The notes under the pieces were generated by a model. The model worked only from the letters and a program-made list of their open reading frames with translations. It was not told where the DNA came from and did not search any database. From Cristatella mucedo (lineage: Eukaryota > Bryozoa > Phylactolaemata > Cristatellidae), in contig WPIO01000042.1 in NCBI GenBank assembly GCA_009760855.2, positions 2,535,001 to 2,599,000 of the forward strand: a stretch of 64,000 nt of DNA, read 5' to 3'. This document shows positions 38,757 through 51,000 of this stretch, piece by piece. Positions within the stretch are counted from its first letter, which is position 1. Each line of letters begins with the position of its first letter. A program made the position numbers and the translations under genes.

Positions 38757-39025
38757 GACCGGCACATTCGTAGCAGATGCGTCCACTCCCTCCGCTGCTA
38801 CCGTTGACATTCGAGCATGACGCGACGACTGCAGACGACCAGGGTCGCTCACTTTTGAAGCTGCCGGAGGTCCGATAGCAGCTCCGCTGCCGACGGCGGC
38901 GGCGGCCGCACAGCCGCCAGGCTCTGCTGCAGCCCAACCTCCTCCGCCGAAAAGCAGGCCGTCAGCTTCCTCACCTTCGGCGTCCTGAAGGACGAGCAGC
39001 GACGGGTCGAGGGATTGCCTTAGAC
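38571..39025 (-). CDS. Double-PH gene terminal exon I with polyalanine
   Basis: Acceptor TTGCTGCAG. Two nt complete the previous codon; then LRQSLDPSLLVLQDAEGEEA, a Gly/Ala-rich part, SSRHARMSTVAAEGVDA, about 21 Ala encoded by GCT, QATWNDQHSLIDSFDEGGGS, and the end ARQRIVLGDV with TGA at 38573-38571. A donor-like GTGCCC at 38607 could shorten it, but the following AATAAA favours a terminal exon. Confidence 0.72.
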
Positions 39026-39141
39026 CTGCAGCAAGGAGATATATGTGTAAATGTGTAAATGCAGTGTTGGCTCTAAAAAATACACAGACAATAATATATT
39101 ATACATTAGCCGCGATTTTTGTCTGGCATAAGCTAATATAC

Positions 39142-39184
<43 letters not shown>

Positions 39185-42100
39185 TAGCATATGGCCGTAA
39201 AAATCTCGGAAAATTTCAGTGTTGCATTGCAATGCGGGCCTGAATGTCTACTGCTAGGGTAAGCCCAGCCTAGCTGGTGAGCCCTGCTTACTGTCAGGCA
39301 AGAAAAAATAATACTAGCTGATTTAACAGCCTCTTTTTGTATAGCAACAGAAGAGCCTTTACGGCTATCACCACCGCTTGCAACGGCAATAAAGGATCGC
39401 CCGCCACAGGATTCGAACCCACGACCTCGGGGCCGAGGTCGTATAGAGTAACCGCCTTACCTAGTGTGCCATCACGGCCAGGACTCCTTACTACGACCTG
39501 TTTGAAGTGCTCGAATCTTACCTTGCCCCTTTCTTTTTTGATCTTTACACAAGTGAGGTGTTCACTGAACTTTAACAGCACAAAATTCCCCGGGCTTCTT
39601 CAGTCTCTTCCTGCTGTGCAGTTTGTCGTATTGCTTTCACGACCTCGGTCCCGAGGTCGTGGGTTCGATTCCTGTAGCGGGCGATCCTTTATCGCAACCG
39701 CAAGCGGTGGTGATAGCCGTAAAGGTTCTTCTATCGCTATACAAAAAGAGGCTGTTAAGTCAGCTAGGATTTACATTTTACATTTATTTATGCGACGTTT
39801 CATAAGAGTTCCGGCGGTGCAGTGCTGAGTGGCTTCCGTTGTTGCTTGCTTGTCCCATGGGTTATTCTTTACGACAAGTATGCTAATGTTGTGCTCGCTT
39901 TCCTCCTTACTATATCCAAATCATTCCTGTGAAAACTTGCCGGAACACACTACTATAGGCGAACCCACAAGTTTTATATGGAAATAATCATGCTTCCTTT
40001 GCAACAAATGTAAAGCGCCTAGAAAGAGATTGAGATATCTGAGGGTGCTTTATCAGGTGTGTTATTATCATTATTAATAAGCCTGCACTCGTGAAAAATC
40101 ACGGAAAACACTTACTTAGATATGGAAGGTGGGCAGACTGAGTGAGGGCAGACTGAGTGAGGACGAGGCTGAGCGAGAGCGAGACTGGGCGAGAGCGAGG
40201 CTGAGCGAGAGCGAGGCTGAGCGAGAGCGAGGCTGAGCGAGAGCGAGGCTGAGTGAGGGCAGACTGAGGCTGACCCTGGCACTGCTGAGCTCATCCACTG
40301 ACTGCCTAGCTAAAATTATGTTAATTTTTTTTATAAAAATGAATAGCCTAATTTTACTAAATTTATTCATCAGCGCCGGGTAGAAAACCAGCATTTAGTT
40401 TTGTGCAAGGTACATACGGGCATGCTAACGTCTTAAAATTTATATTAGCTACATATTAAGTCCCATGAAGAATCACAAGGGCAGACTCTAGTTATGCATG
40501 TCCATCGTTAACAAAAGGCGGGCGCATCAGCACGAGTTCAATTTCAAGTATGAGATTGAGTGTTGCAGCTACACATGCAAATTAACAAATTATCTCCACC
40601 TCCTTTTGACATGACACTCATTATTGCTGCACTGCAGCAGTATTACTATAATGAACACAGTGGGCATAATGTAAGCGTGACGTCAAAGACTGTGCCGGAC
40701 TTACTAATAAACCTAGCTTACTATAGGAGTTATTGATATATAATTTGAGTAGTTGGAGGCCAAAGTAGCCGTCAACAATGTCAAACGGTAAAGAGCAATT
40801 GAATCAACAGCCCTATTTCTATAACGGTAGAAGAGCCTTGGCAGCTTTCACCGTGTCAGCTCACAGCCTGCAATAAGAAAATTCTGGGCTGCAGTATTCG
40901 AACCCACGACCGTCGTGTCGTGCAGTGTAAGCTTCTTTTCCCTGCGCTAAGACCGTGTGGTCATCGTGTCACTGGGGTGGCGAGGAATTACTGTCTACGG
41001 AAAGGGTTTCTGGCAAAAGCGTGCACACACGCGCAGAGATAGACTAACCTCTATCGATGCAGCGCATTTTGTCCTTCAGACCTTCCATGTGCTGTCTGAG
41101 CAGAGTGATGTCGTTCATCGAGCATCGCTGCAGCTGCTTTGCGTCGTCTCGTGCTCCTCCTCCCGCCGCCGTCGCACCGCCGCTGCTGCTTCCGGTGCTC
41201 TGCGTGGCCCTCAGCTGCTCAAGCCTTCGCGTAGCAGCTTTCGGTTGACTGAATCGGCCGAGCTGCAATTTCAGCAATTTAACCACGACTAGAAGCAGCG
41301 GAGCAAAGGAAATATCGGCGGCAAAGAAAACGAAGCCGCCTCTGCAGCATGCAGTGACCCGATTGGTCGGCTGGAGGTCGCTTGCGGCTCCATTTCGTAG
41401 ACCAATGGCATCGGCCGGCTTGTGCTGCATTCGCACTATGCTCTCAACTTTAGCTGAAGGCTGATGATGCCTCAAACTGTGCCGCTCGTCATCGGTACCA
41501 GCTGTCTGCTGCTGGACCACCACTACCAGCTGGAGCTCCAGCCACAGATATACATACATATGGCCAAGTTGGGCGCGGCTCTACAAGTTTCGCCAAGCAA
41601 AGCAAAGCCAAGGCGCGGCTCTACAATTGTGTGGGGGGGCTGGTGGCTCGAACGTCAACCCCGGTTGCTTTGGTTCTCCAAAACATATTCACACATGTTA
41701 GACTTGCACTTTATTGAGTGAGCTACGACAGGCCATGCACGCTAGAACAATGTGGAGCGAGGCTCAGTAACCCCCCCCCCCCGAAGGTCAAGGGCCGAGG
41801 CTAGTCTCTAGAGGGCTAGGCTAGACCCTGGAGGTGCGTCGATCCAGCAACTAGCTAAGGCTTTGACAAAAAGTTTGGACAAAAAGCTAAGGCTTTTTGT
41901 CCAAACATGCAAATTGTGCCGGGAGTCACAAAGACAGCTTGGCAGCCTGTTGATTTTCCTCCAACAGATCAGCATGCCCTCATTTTCAAACTTTGGTTAG
42001 GGGACAGTGAAGGAACAGTGGAGCTGCCAATAGGACTATTAAGTCATGTGTCATGTAAGGATTGCACTAGCCCGTGTGACAATACATGTAACAAGAGAGT

Positions 42101-45041
42101 GAGAGGGAAAATTCATCAAGCAACTCAATTCGTCAGCGGCCCTAGCGAGTGTCATGCCAACGATGGCATTTACATTTTCAGGGTAGTTTTCATGTCCCGT
42201 CGTAGGGAGCGATGGGTGGGTGGATGCGACAGCGTGGGCTTATTCATGCTCGATGCAGGCCAGTCTCTCTCTTGCCCAAGCTTGGATTCCATTCCAAGTG
42301 GCCTAGGCCACGTGATGTCTTATGCTCCGTGAATGGTAAAGGCGACAGAGTAATGTGACTTTGCCACAACTCTGAGGGGGGAGAGAGAAAGAAGGAAGAC
42401 CGTACAATTTAGGATTTTCAAAAAACTCACCCTTCAAGAGAGGACCAGGTGACTAACAGCTCCTCCTCGCAATTTATGACCGTCTACTGCTATTAGCTGA
42501 CGAGTCAGTTGCACAAACACAAGCTCAGGTGCTCTGCTGCAACAAAAGTGAAGCTGACACGACCGACTGCTGTGGTGGCACGAGAGGATCAGATTTTTTA
42601 ATGGTGCTGCTGACGTCAGCACATGAGCAGCCACCTGTCACCCACCTGAACTCTGCTTGCTGAGCAGCTGACGGTGGCAAGCGATGGTGACGGCTAGTGT
42701 AGGGCCACCAATGACAAACGTGGTGGTGGAGGAGGGGCGCGAAGCAGGACTTCGGGCAATGATATTGGGCATCCTACCAGTTTTACTCTGGCTGCCGTGA
42801 GGGGTACGTTAAGCAGCGGGCCAGAGCTCGACCTCGACCTTGCCGCCAGCGGCAACCAGTCTTGGCTGCTTCAGGCACTCCCTGGGTGGCCGAACGCCGG
42901 ATGCTTTCGCTGCTTCGGCTGGGTCTAAGAGCCATCGGTCATGTCCCATTGGCTCACCTTTCTTTGTTTCACCCTGTAGCTTCAAAGTGCAGCCCACACA
43001 AGGACCCACTTGTTTGTCATTGCCGCCGGCCGCTGCACGGCCTGTGGCAGCAGCATGTCACTTGCAGCTTGCCATTGATCGGCCATGGCAGCAGCCTGCA
43101 GCTATGATTGCTCGTGACCACTGTTGGTTATGGAGCAATAGGCATCCAATTGGAAGTGCAGGGCTATAAAGCCGACGACGACCGTAGCAGCTGTTCCAGC
43201 CACTAGGTGTGCCAGCTGTCTACTAGACAGAAATTCCCTTTGGCCCGAAGGGATCGAACATGTTGACAAGAGTAGGACGATTGGACAGTCAATCTGACTA
43301 TTTAGCATTATATCCCTAGTCCATATTACTCAATATTTGCAATAATTTTGAAGTGCCATGTCTCACATACGGTCAGACTGTTCTCGAGCCTGTTACAGCC
43401 CAAAGGAAATGCAACATTTGACACGCACCTGTCTAATAATAATTGACACAACACAGCTCGGCTAAGCAAGTAAGCTAGCTAAGCAGAGGTTGTCAAGCGT
43501 CTGACTTGTGGCATTCACAATGCTGCCAGAAGCAGTGATATCTAGACGATATCCGACGACTTTTGATCATCTGGCTGGGCCCCGATGCAGCCTGTCGGTC
43601 GAGCCAACTTCATTATTGACATCGCCAGCGTGTAGGCGAGCATGTGCACCAAGCGTCAGAGCAGAACTTGTGAGCGTGCCATTTGGAAATCACCACCAAA
43701 GCATAGCGACAACCCAAAGGCCTTGACATAATACCTTCTTGACCTACTGCCTTGACCTACTGCCTTGAACTTCAGCAATGCTTTTCACTTCTGCTTTTTG
43801 CATGGGAACCATTGGCCACCCGAATGCACATGAAAGCCAATCAGGGTTGTTCGAGCTTTAACGAAACCTATCTCCATGACAAACCGTCCAAGCTAGCTAC
43901 CTTGATGACGTTATTTCACTTAATATTATGTATTTGTACAGCACCATTTGCATGGCCTTGCGGAGTCATCAACGTAGCTAGCTACCTTGCAGTGCATGCC
44001 GTAGTCTCTGCTTTGCAAAGGCTACGGCCTAGTGACATTGACACCGCAGCATAGCCAGTTGCAGGCGCCGGGGAAGCAATGACTTCTGACAAATGGTTTA
44101 CGACATATTTCTTGTGATCCCAGCTGAAGGACAGTTTAAAAGTAAACATTGCCGATTATGTATACAATACAATCTATTCGTATAGCACCTTAAGAGAACC
44201 TAGTCTCTGTTCAGGCGCTCCACATAATGCCCGACCTCGGTCATCAAATGCATTCACCTTGACCTCGATCGTTAAAGGCGAGCACCTTAACCACTGGACT
44301 AAACCAACACCGCAGAAGGAAACGTTATTGAGAAGCAGAGCGAAGCATCCATGATGTACAACGGTTGACTGGTAAGTAATCAGCTTGCAACACGGTCGGC
44401 GATCGTCTTTTGGGGTAGATACAGATGGTTTCAGGATACCAAGGCCACTTCCTGCAGCCAATGCTTGAGCATGGCCAGAACAGCAAACCAACTACCAAGA
44501 TCAACCGCGAACCCGACATGGGGTTATCAAACACGGCTGGCTGGCGGGCTGAGTTGTATCGCGTAGAGCGAACGGGTGTGCCACAAAGGACTGCGAGGAG
44601 TCTTGCAAAGCTACCAGCAACCTACACCACGCGTGATTTCGTGTGAGCCTAACCGAAAAAATAGGGGTAGGATGAGCTGGCAGACTCAAGAGCCAGTTGC
44701 TTATAGCATGCTGTCCCCCTGGTGTGGAGGCTGATGTCCCTCACTGCAATCGCAGGCTCCTAGCTCCCTCCTTTATATGCCCATGCTTTTGACAAGCACT
44801 TGCACGGTATTGCGAAAGCAACGTCGGGCGTAAATGGGAAGATAAATAAGGCTGGCAGAGAGAAAGAAAATAGAGAACGAAGCCACGAGCGACTGACTGA
44901 GCAGACTCGATGGGAAGAAAGGAGGTAGAGAGAAAGAGAGGGACGGGATACAAAGAAACTTGTGAGCGAGAATGAGGGAGGGTGTACGTGTGCGAGAACA
45001 AGAGAGCATACGAGAGTGAATGAGAGAAAAAAGAGGAAGGG

Positions 45042-45099
<58 letters not shown>

Positions 45100-48000
45100 T
45101 AGAGAGGGGGAGAGAGAGGGAGAGAGAGAGAGAGAGAGAGATGGGGGAACTTAATACCTTGCAAGCTGGATTGAAAAGACTGACTAGCAGCTGGGGCTGG
45201 GAGCACTTCTGGCAGTCCTTGGGGTAGGACCAAAAGGATGCTTGATTGTTCATTGAAGGATGTCCGGAACACTGGAAACACGTGCAAGCCGAGCCCCTAA
45301 TCTGTTCATGCTACCCTGTGTGGCTCGTGTTAAGAAATGAATGCCTCTAACCGGGCATGCTAATTAGGCAAGCACGGCAGCCATCTTAGCCCATGCACAC
45401 CTTCCTGCAGCTGAGAGCAGTCCTCCTTGCAAAGCTACAAGAGAGGCACCACGTAAGCAGACGCTTGGTTCCCTGGCCGGTAGCCCACTGGCAGCTGTAA
45501 CTAGCAGCTGCCGTCCGTCAGCATTTTGATATGACTCATTGTCACAAGCCGGTCGATGGCAGGAAACAACAAGTAAGAACCTTATCGACCAGAAGTTGTG
45601 GGTTCGAATCCTGCCGTGGGAAATCCTTTATTGCAAACTGCAAGTGGTAGTGACAGTCATATAGGCTCTTACGCCATTATACAAACGAGGCTGTTAAATC
45701 AGCTAATATCACAGCAAGCCATCTTTGTCTGTCTGACTGTCTGTCTGTCTTTCTCTCCCCTTTACACCCCCCTATTTGTGCTTCATTCTAGTCTGGCAGC
45801 CGAGCAGGCAATCGTTTGCCCTTTCTTGATTCAGCTTTTTCATGCTAGGTCATTATTTTGACTGAGAATTTTTTTCACGTATTCCAGTGTGTTCCCTTAC
45901 AGCATTCCTCATGCCAGCTTATAGTTCGTTAAGGAAAACACTTGCATGCGTGAATTCCCTGCCTCCGACACCTGGCATGCCAGCATCCTCGTCTGGCCAC
46001 GGCCCAAGCTCATTGGCTGGCCGATTCTGTCGCTCACCTGCTATTCCGATCTCTTCGGACTATTTACTTTTACAGCTGACCATAAAGACCTAGGAAGCAT
46101 CGCGACACATTCTCCACATGCTCTCACACTCACGATCAATAGTTGGCACCGTTTGAGGTTCTCCGAGTTGTGAAGCTCTGGGCCCAACTTGGCGGGGGGG
46201 GGGGGGGGTAGCACCTCTGTCAGCCGGAGGCTGGCTATCTGCATTTAGTGGGTCCCTGTGATTCGTCCTTGATGTGCTTATGCGTGCTGACACTGTGCAT
46301 GCTGCCACTAACCACATTTGCATGCTGACCCTGTGCATGTCACCCCTAACCATATTATTCATTTCGTTTGTTTTTTCAAGCATGATTTTACTTACCATTC
46401 AATTGCATTTCACTTTACAGCAAATGTAAAGCGCCTAGAGAGAGATTAAGTTCTCTGAGGGCGCTTTATCAAGTGAATTATTATTATTATTATCTGCATA
46501 GGGTGCGATGTCGCGGCCGAGATGGCGGCTCTCGACAGCGGTAGGAGAAAGCGTTTCGCGAGGGTCGGCGGAATTATGTGAGTTCCATAGTTGCCGACCT
46601 TGCGTCTTTTGCCGGACCAGTCAATTCAGAATAGATATAGCGCAAACTCCTCGGGAAAGCATGCATGTCGCAGCAGCCGCGACAGACGCTGACAGTCGCG
46701 TCTGCATCGTCAGCTGACCTGGGTTGCAGAGTGCCTGCTGCTGCTGCTGCTGGAACTGATAGGACTTGTCGGCTGTCTGCAGCCAGCGTCGGCGAGGCTC
46801 TCGGTGAGAGGCTGCTTTCCATACTTGCCCTGCAGAAGAACCAGCTGAGCACTTTCTGAGGCCGCCAGAGCCAGACGTCACGCGACGGGCACTCGTTTTC
46901 GAGGCCCTGGTCGGCACGAGTGGAGATGGCGTGAACTATGGCTTGCAACCTACGGCGATCTCGGTGGCATGATAACAATAAGAGCTTGCTAATGGTAGTC
47001 TAAGACCGCTCGAGCAAAGAAAGGCTAGCTAAGTGCTTGCGAATAAGCGAACGGCGTTGCCTCGGTTGCATTGCACAGGCTATGCAGTCGCAGTCGCTTG
47101 CTTGGAGAGCTGCTGCGATACGACTGATGAGCTAGGAACCATCATAACTCGCACGGCTGCTTCCTGGTAAGCTTACTAGTCAGAGCTGGTTCGTGTGGGT
47201 TTATTCGAGGGCGGGACGGGAGGTTGAACTCTAAATACCGAGGGCACCGGCACTTGCTGAGGCTGTCGCAGTGCATGCACCTTTGCACGGAAGTCTCAGC
47301 TGACTTAGCAGTGCGCTGGGATTGACGAGAGTGGCTTCTCCTTACTGCGCACAAAAAGCTGCTTCGCCACGGGATCGGACGCCGCCCTAGCGGCAAGTCT
47401 GGACTGGACTGCCACAAGGAACTTAAAAACACACCTATTTAGGACAGCATTTAGTGGGTCCCTGTGATTCGTCCTTGATGTGCTTATGCGTGCTGACACT
47501 GTGCATGCTGCCACTAACCACATTTGCATGCTGACCCTGTGCATGTCACCCCTAACCATATTATTCATTTCGTTTGTTTTTCAAGCATGATTTTACTTAC
47601 TATTCAATTGCATATCACTTTGCAGCAAATGTAAAGCGCCTAGAAAGAGATTAAGTTCTCTGAGGGTGCTTTATCAAGTGCATTATTATTATCATTATTA
47701 TTATTAGCCCTTTTCGCTCGCGGCACTGGGTCAGATCGAGCCGAGACGCCGTCGAGCCGACAATTTCGAGCAGCGCGAAGCGATTCTCGATTCCGGCCCC
47801 TCGGGATCGAACACGTCGAAAGCACGCTTTCCCACTAGTAACCGACGAGCAGCGACTTGCCGAAAAAGAAGTTACACACGCACACGTAACACTGAAGCAA
47901 GACCATCACGAACACATCGCCACTGCTATTTTTAAAAGACCGAGGACCGCCCGGGTGAAGAAAAATAACAATTACCTGCTTACAATCTCGCAATCCCTAG

Positions 48001-51000
48001 TTTCCTGAACCAGTGCTCTTAGTTGTATCTCTGTTGCTATCCTGCTCTCCTAAATGCAGGGCTTCAAGTGATGGCTTTCACTGACGACTTACCCGCCCTA
48101 GTCGAACTTCTACCTTCATGCACTGCATGAATACATGCATGCTTACGTTCTTTCCTACGGTTTGACTTATAAATAAATACAAGCTGATTTAACAGCCTCT
48201 TTTTGTATAGCGACAGAAGAACCTTTACGGCTATCACCACCACTTGCAGCTGGCGATAAAGGATCGCCCACCGCAGGATTCGAAGCCACGACCTCGGGCC
48301 GAGGTCGTAAAAAGCAATCACCTTACCTAGTGAGCCATTACGGCTCATCAATTATGAACGCAGGATTCTGCGGACGGTTTAATCTCTCGTGTCTACCAAG
48401 TGTCTACCTCTGCAGCGCTCCATTGGGCGTATCCTAAAGAATCATCATACCCTGCAGCTAACGATATTCGGTTGCCACGCTGCAAGTCAAAAGGTTAGCT
48501 GAGTTAACAGCCCCAATTACATTGCAGCAGAGAAGTCTTTAAAATGGCTATCACCACAGATCGCAGTGGGCGATAATGGATCATCGCTCAAAAGTGAAGA
48601 GCTCAAATCCGCGACTCGGGTCATGAAGAGCGAGCAGCTGAAAGCCCCTCCTTCGGAGCTTAAGACTAAGACCTAGAGACCATCTAGGGCGAAATGCCGC
48701 GCAGCACGGGTAGAGCAGCACGGATGATAGCTGGAACAGTGCTGCCCACCCCCCCCCCCCCCCGCAGACAAAAGCCCTGCCAACAATCGAGTTGAGGGGA
48801 GCTTGCAAAGAAGCTGTGTCCATGATGGCAGATAATTACCCTCCAGGACGTTTGAGGACATCTATAGCAAAACCTACCAAACGGAAATAAGAGATAAACC
48901 TGCGCAATGCTGTAAAAGTAGGGCTGAACTCACATTTCAAATTTCCTCCTAATCCGTAAAGTATTGGCCGAATTATAGAATTTACGAGGCACAAAGCTAC
49001 AGTGTAAATGCAGCGGTATAAAATTCACAAGCATGCACCTCTGCTAGCTGCACACACGTACCTCAATCTGCCAAAGTTCAGCAACTTTTCGGATACAAGT
49101 CACGTATAATGCAGAGATCGGTAAGTTTGTTATTCGCAGATATGCTGCTTTCGGTTTACATCAGGGTTAGATATGTCTTGCGTAATCATTTTTTCTTTCA
49201 TGTGTAAGTCGTAAGAAATTCCGATGCCATTTCTAACACGTTTAAAAGTCTATGCACCTCTTCTAAAGGTATCCTAAACAAATATTCGATTACCAGACCA
49301 ACATTTTTCTAAGCGTTTTCTCGACATTCTGCCTTTAAGAGCCCCTCACTTTCTCCGAAGCCAGCACCGCTTGAAGTCGTTCCTTCTCCTTGATCATGTC
49401 CTGGAGCACGTTCTGCCTGCGCTGCAGCGACATCTGCCGCTGGTCGAGGTCGTCACGAACGTTATGGAAGAGGACGGCGTTTGCAAAAGAGTCGTCGTCG
49501 ATCGACGGAGAGCGAAGGCTGTGCACAGACGAAGCAGGCGACAGCCACACGACGGCCTGCAAAGTGCGACACAGGAGCGTCCGAGCTCTCGGATCTGCGA
49601 AAGAGCCGATGCGAACGCGATCGCGACCGTCGTACGCAGCAGCAGCAGCCTGGCAGACGGTGCTGCGGCCGAGACACACCCACTGCAAGCGATCGCACGA
49701 CGTAGCAAAATAAATTGCCAGCTGGTTTGACAGCCTCTTTCTCTATAGCGGCAGAAGAGCCTTTACGGCTATCGCCACCGTTTGCAGTGGCAATCAAGGA
49801 TAGCCCACCCGCAGGATTTGAAACCACGACCACGGGACCGAGACCGTGAAGAGCAACCACCTTACCTAGCAACGTACTGTGCTGCCAAGAAAACATCGAC
49901 AGCGAGCTTCTTCGGCAAGGATGGTCGCGGCCCGACCCGGCCCGCTCGTGGCAGAGAGTGAGCGAGGTAACCGAAGGCTATCCGCGGGTTCAAGAAGGAA
50001 GCAATCCTATGGGAGACGATAATGCCACTACAATCGCACGCTTTAACGAGTATTCACCGGGAGGGCACAACTCCTCAGACGAGACATTTTGCTGGACGGT
50101 CCAAAACGGTCCCCTTGCTCGTGTCGCTTACGCCATCCTTCGAATTCTCCGTGTCGTTGCCTACTGCACTGAGACGCTGGAGACAGCACGACCTACGCTA
50201 GCTGCACGGCCAATAGGAGCAGAAGTCAGTATTTAGCAACAAGGAGAGCGTTTCTCATTTCGCATGTCGATTATTTCTGCAGCCGTTTACCAGAGTACAA
50301 AAAAAGGAAGTTGAGAGTGAGCTGATTGAACTTCCTCTCCGATCCTCGCAGGAGAAGAGCTTTGGCGGCTATCATCCGGGGGACAATATGGCATGGCTAG
50401 CTGCAGGACTCGAACCTACGATCTGGGTCAAGAAGTGTGAGCACCTCACCCCTGGGCAAAGACCCACAGAGACTGGTGACTGGCCGCAGACTGCTGGTGA
50501 ACCAAGCTGCTCAAGTTCCCAGCATAGGCAGCTGCTGTGGACGTGCGTACTCAGACGGCTCTCAGTGAGCAAGAGGTGCTACTAGAGCTATGGCAGATTG
50601 CAGGCATCTGTAGCGGCGATTTCTTGCTAGAGCAGATAAGTATCGCTGATAAACCCTAAAGCTGCTGGAGGATTAGCTAGTGAGGTCGGTCATGTCAGGC
50701 ACGGTAGCAGCTTTGCCAACTATGCTGAGTAATAACACCACCAGTCTGATTCCAGCCACCGATAATGCACAGCAAATTCTTTGGGCAACAACTTTCAGAC
50801 AAGGGCATGCCCAGAATAGGAACGCGGGGAAAATATCCACACTGAAGGAATGTATCAACCTGAATCACCTTCACTATACGAGTCAGCATTGCAGTAGTTA
50901 AATCAAAATAAGTATTTCTGAGAGTAGTATTGCATCATACACCATGCCATACTTTGACCCGCTGCCAGCCAGCACCCTTGACTCAATCAACTACCTTGCA

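Larger units (their letters stand above)
39026..41048 (-). other. Intron H-I of the double-PH gene
   Basis: Holds a TA run (39140-39183), three SINE-2 copies, a LINE-A tail and the 16-bp minisatellite. No exon seen. Confidence 0.6.
41263..46718 (-). other. Intron G-H of the double-PH gene
   Basis: Contains a SINE-1 and a SINE-2 copy, LINE-A (46240-46495), a C11 run near 41770, a G16 run near 46193 and a GA tract. A plus-strand frame at 41907-42332 (141 codons) has no recognisable similarity. Confidence 0.55.
46830..49349 (-). other. Intron F-G of the double-PH gene
   Basis: Holds a LINE-A copy, two SINE-2 copies and a C14 run near 48750. No exon seen. Confidence 0.55.

Noticed and set aside
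39294-39581. 95-codon minus-strand frame containing DLGPEVVGSNPVAGDP
   Set aside because: It is the chance translation of a SINE-2 copy; the same peptide recurs at the copies at 39637 and 48178.
40135-40278. CRISPR-like array
   Set aside because: Units are contiguous with no unique spacers; it is a minisatellite in an animal intron.
41907-42332. 141-codon plus-strand frame
   Set aside because: Normal base composition but no domain, splice support or similarity that I recognise.
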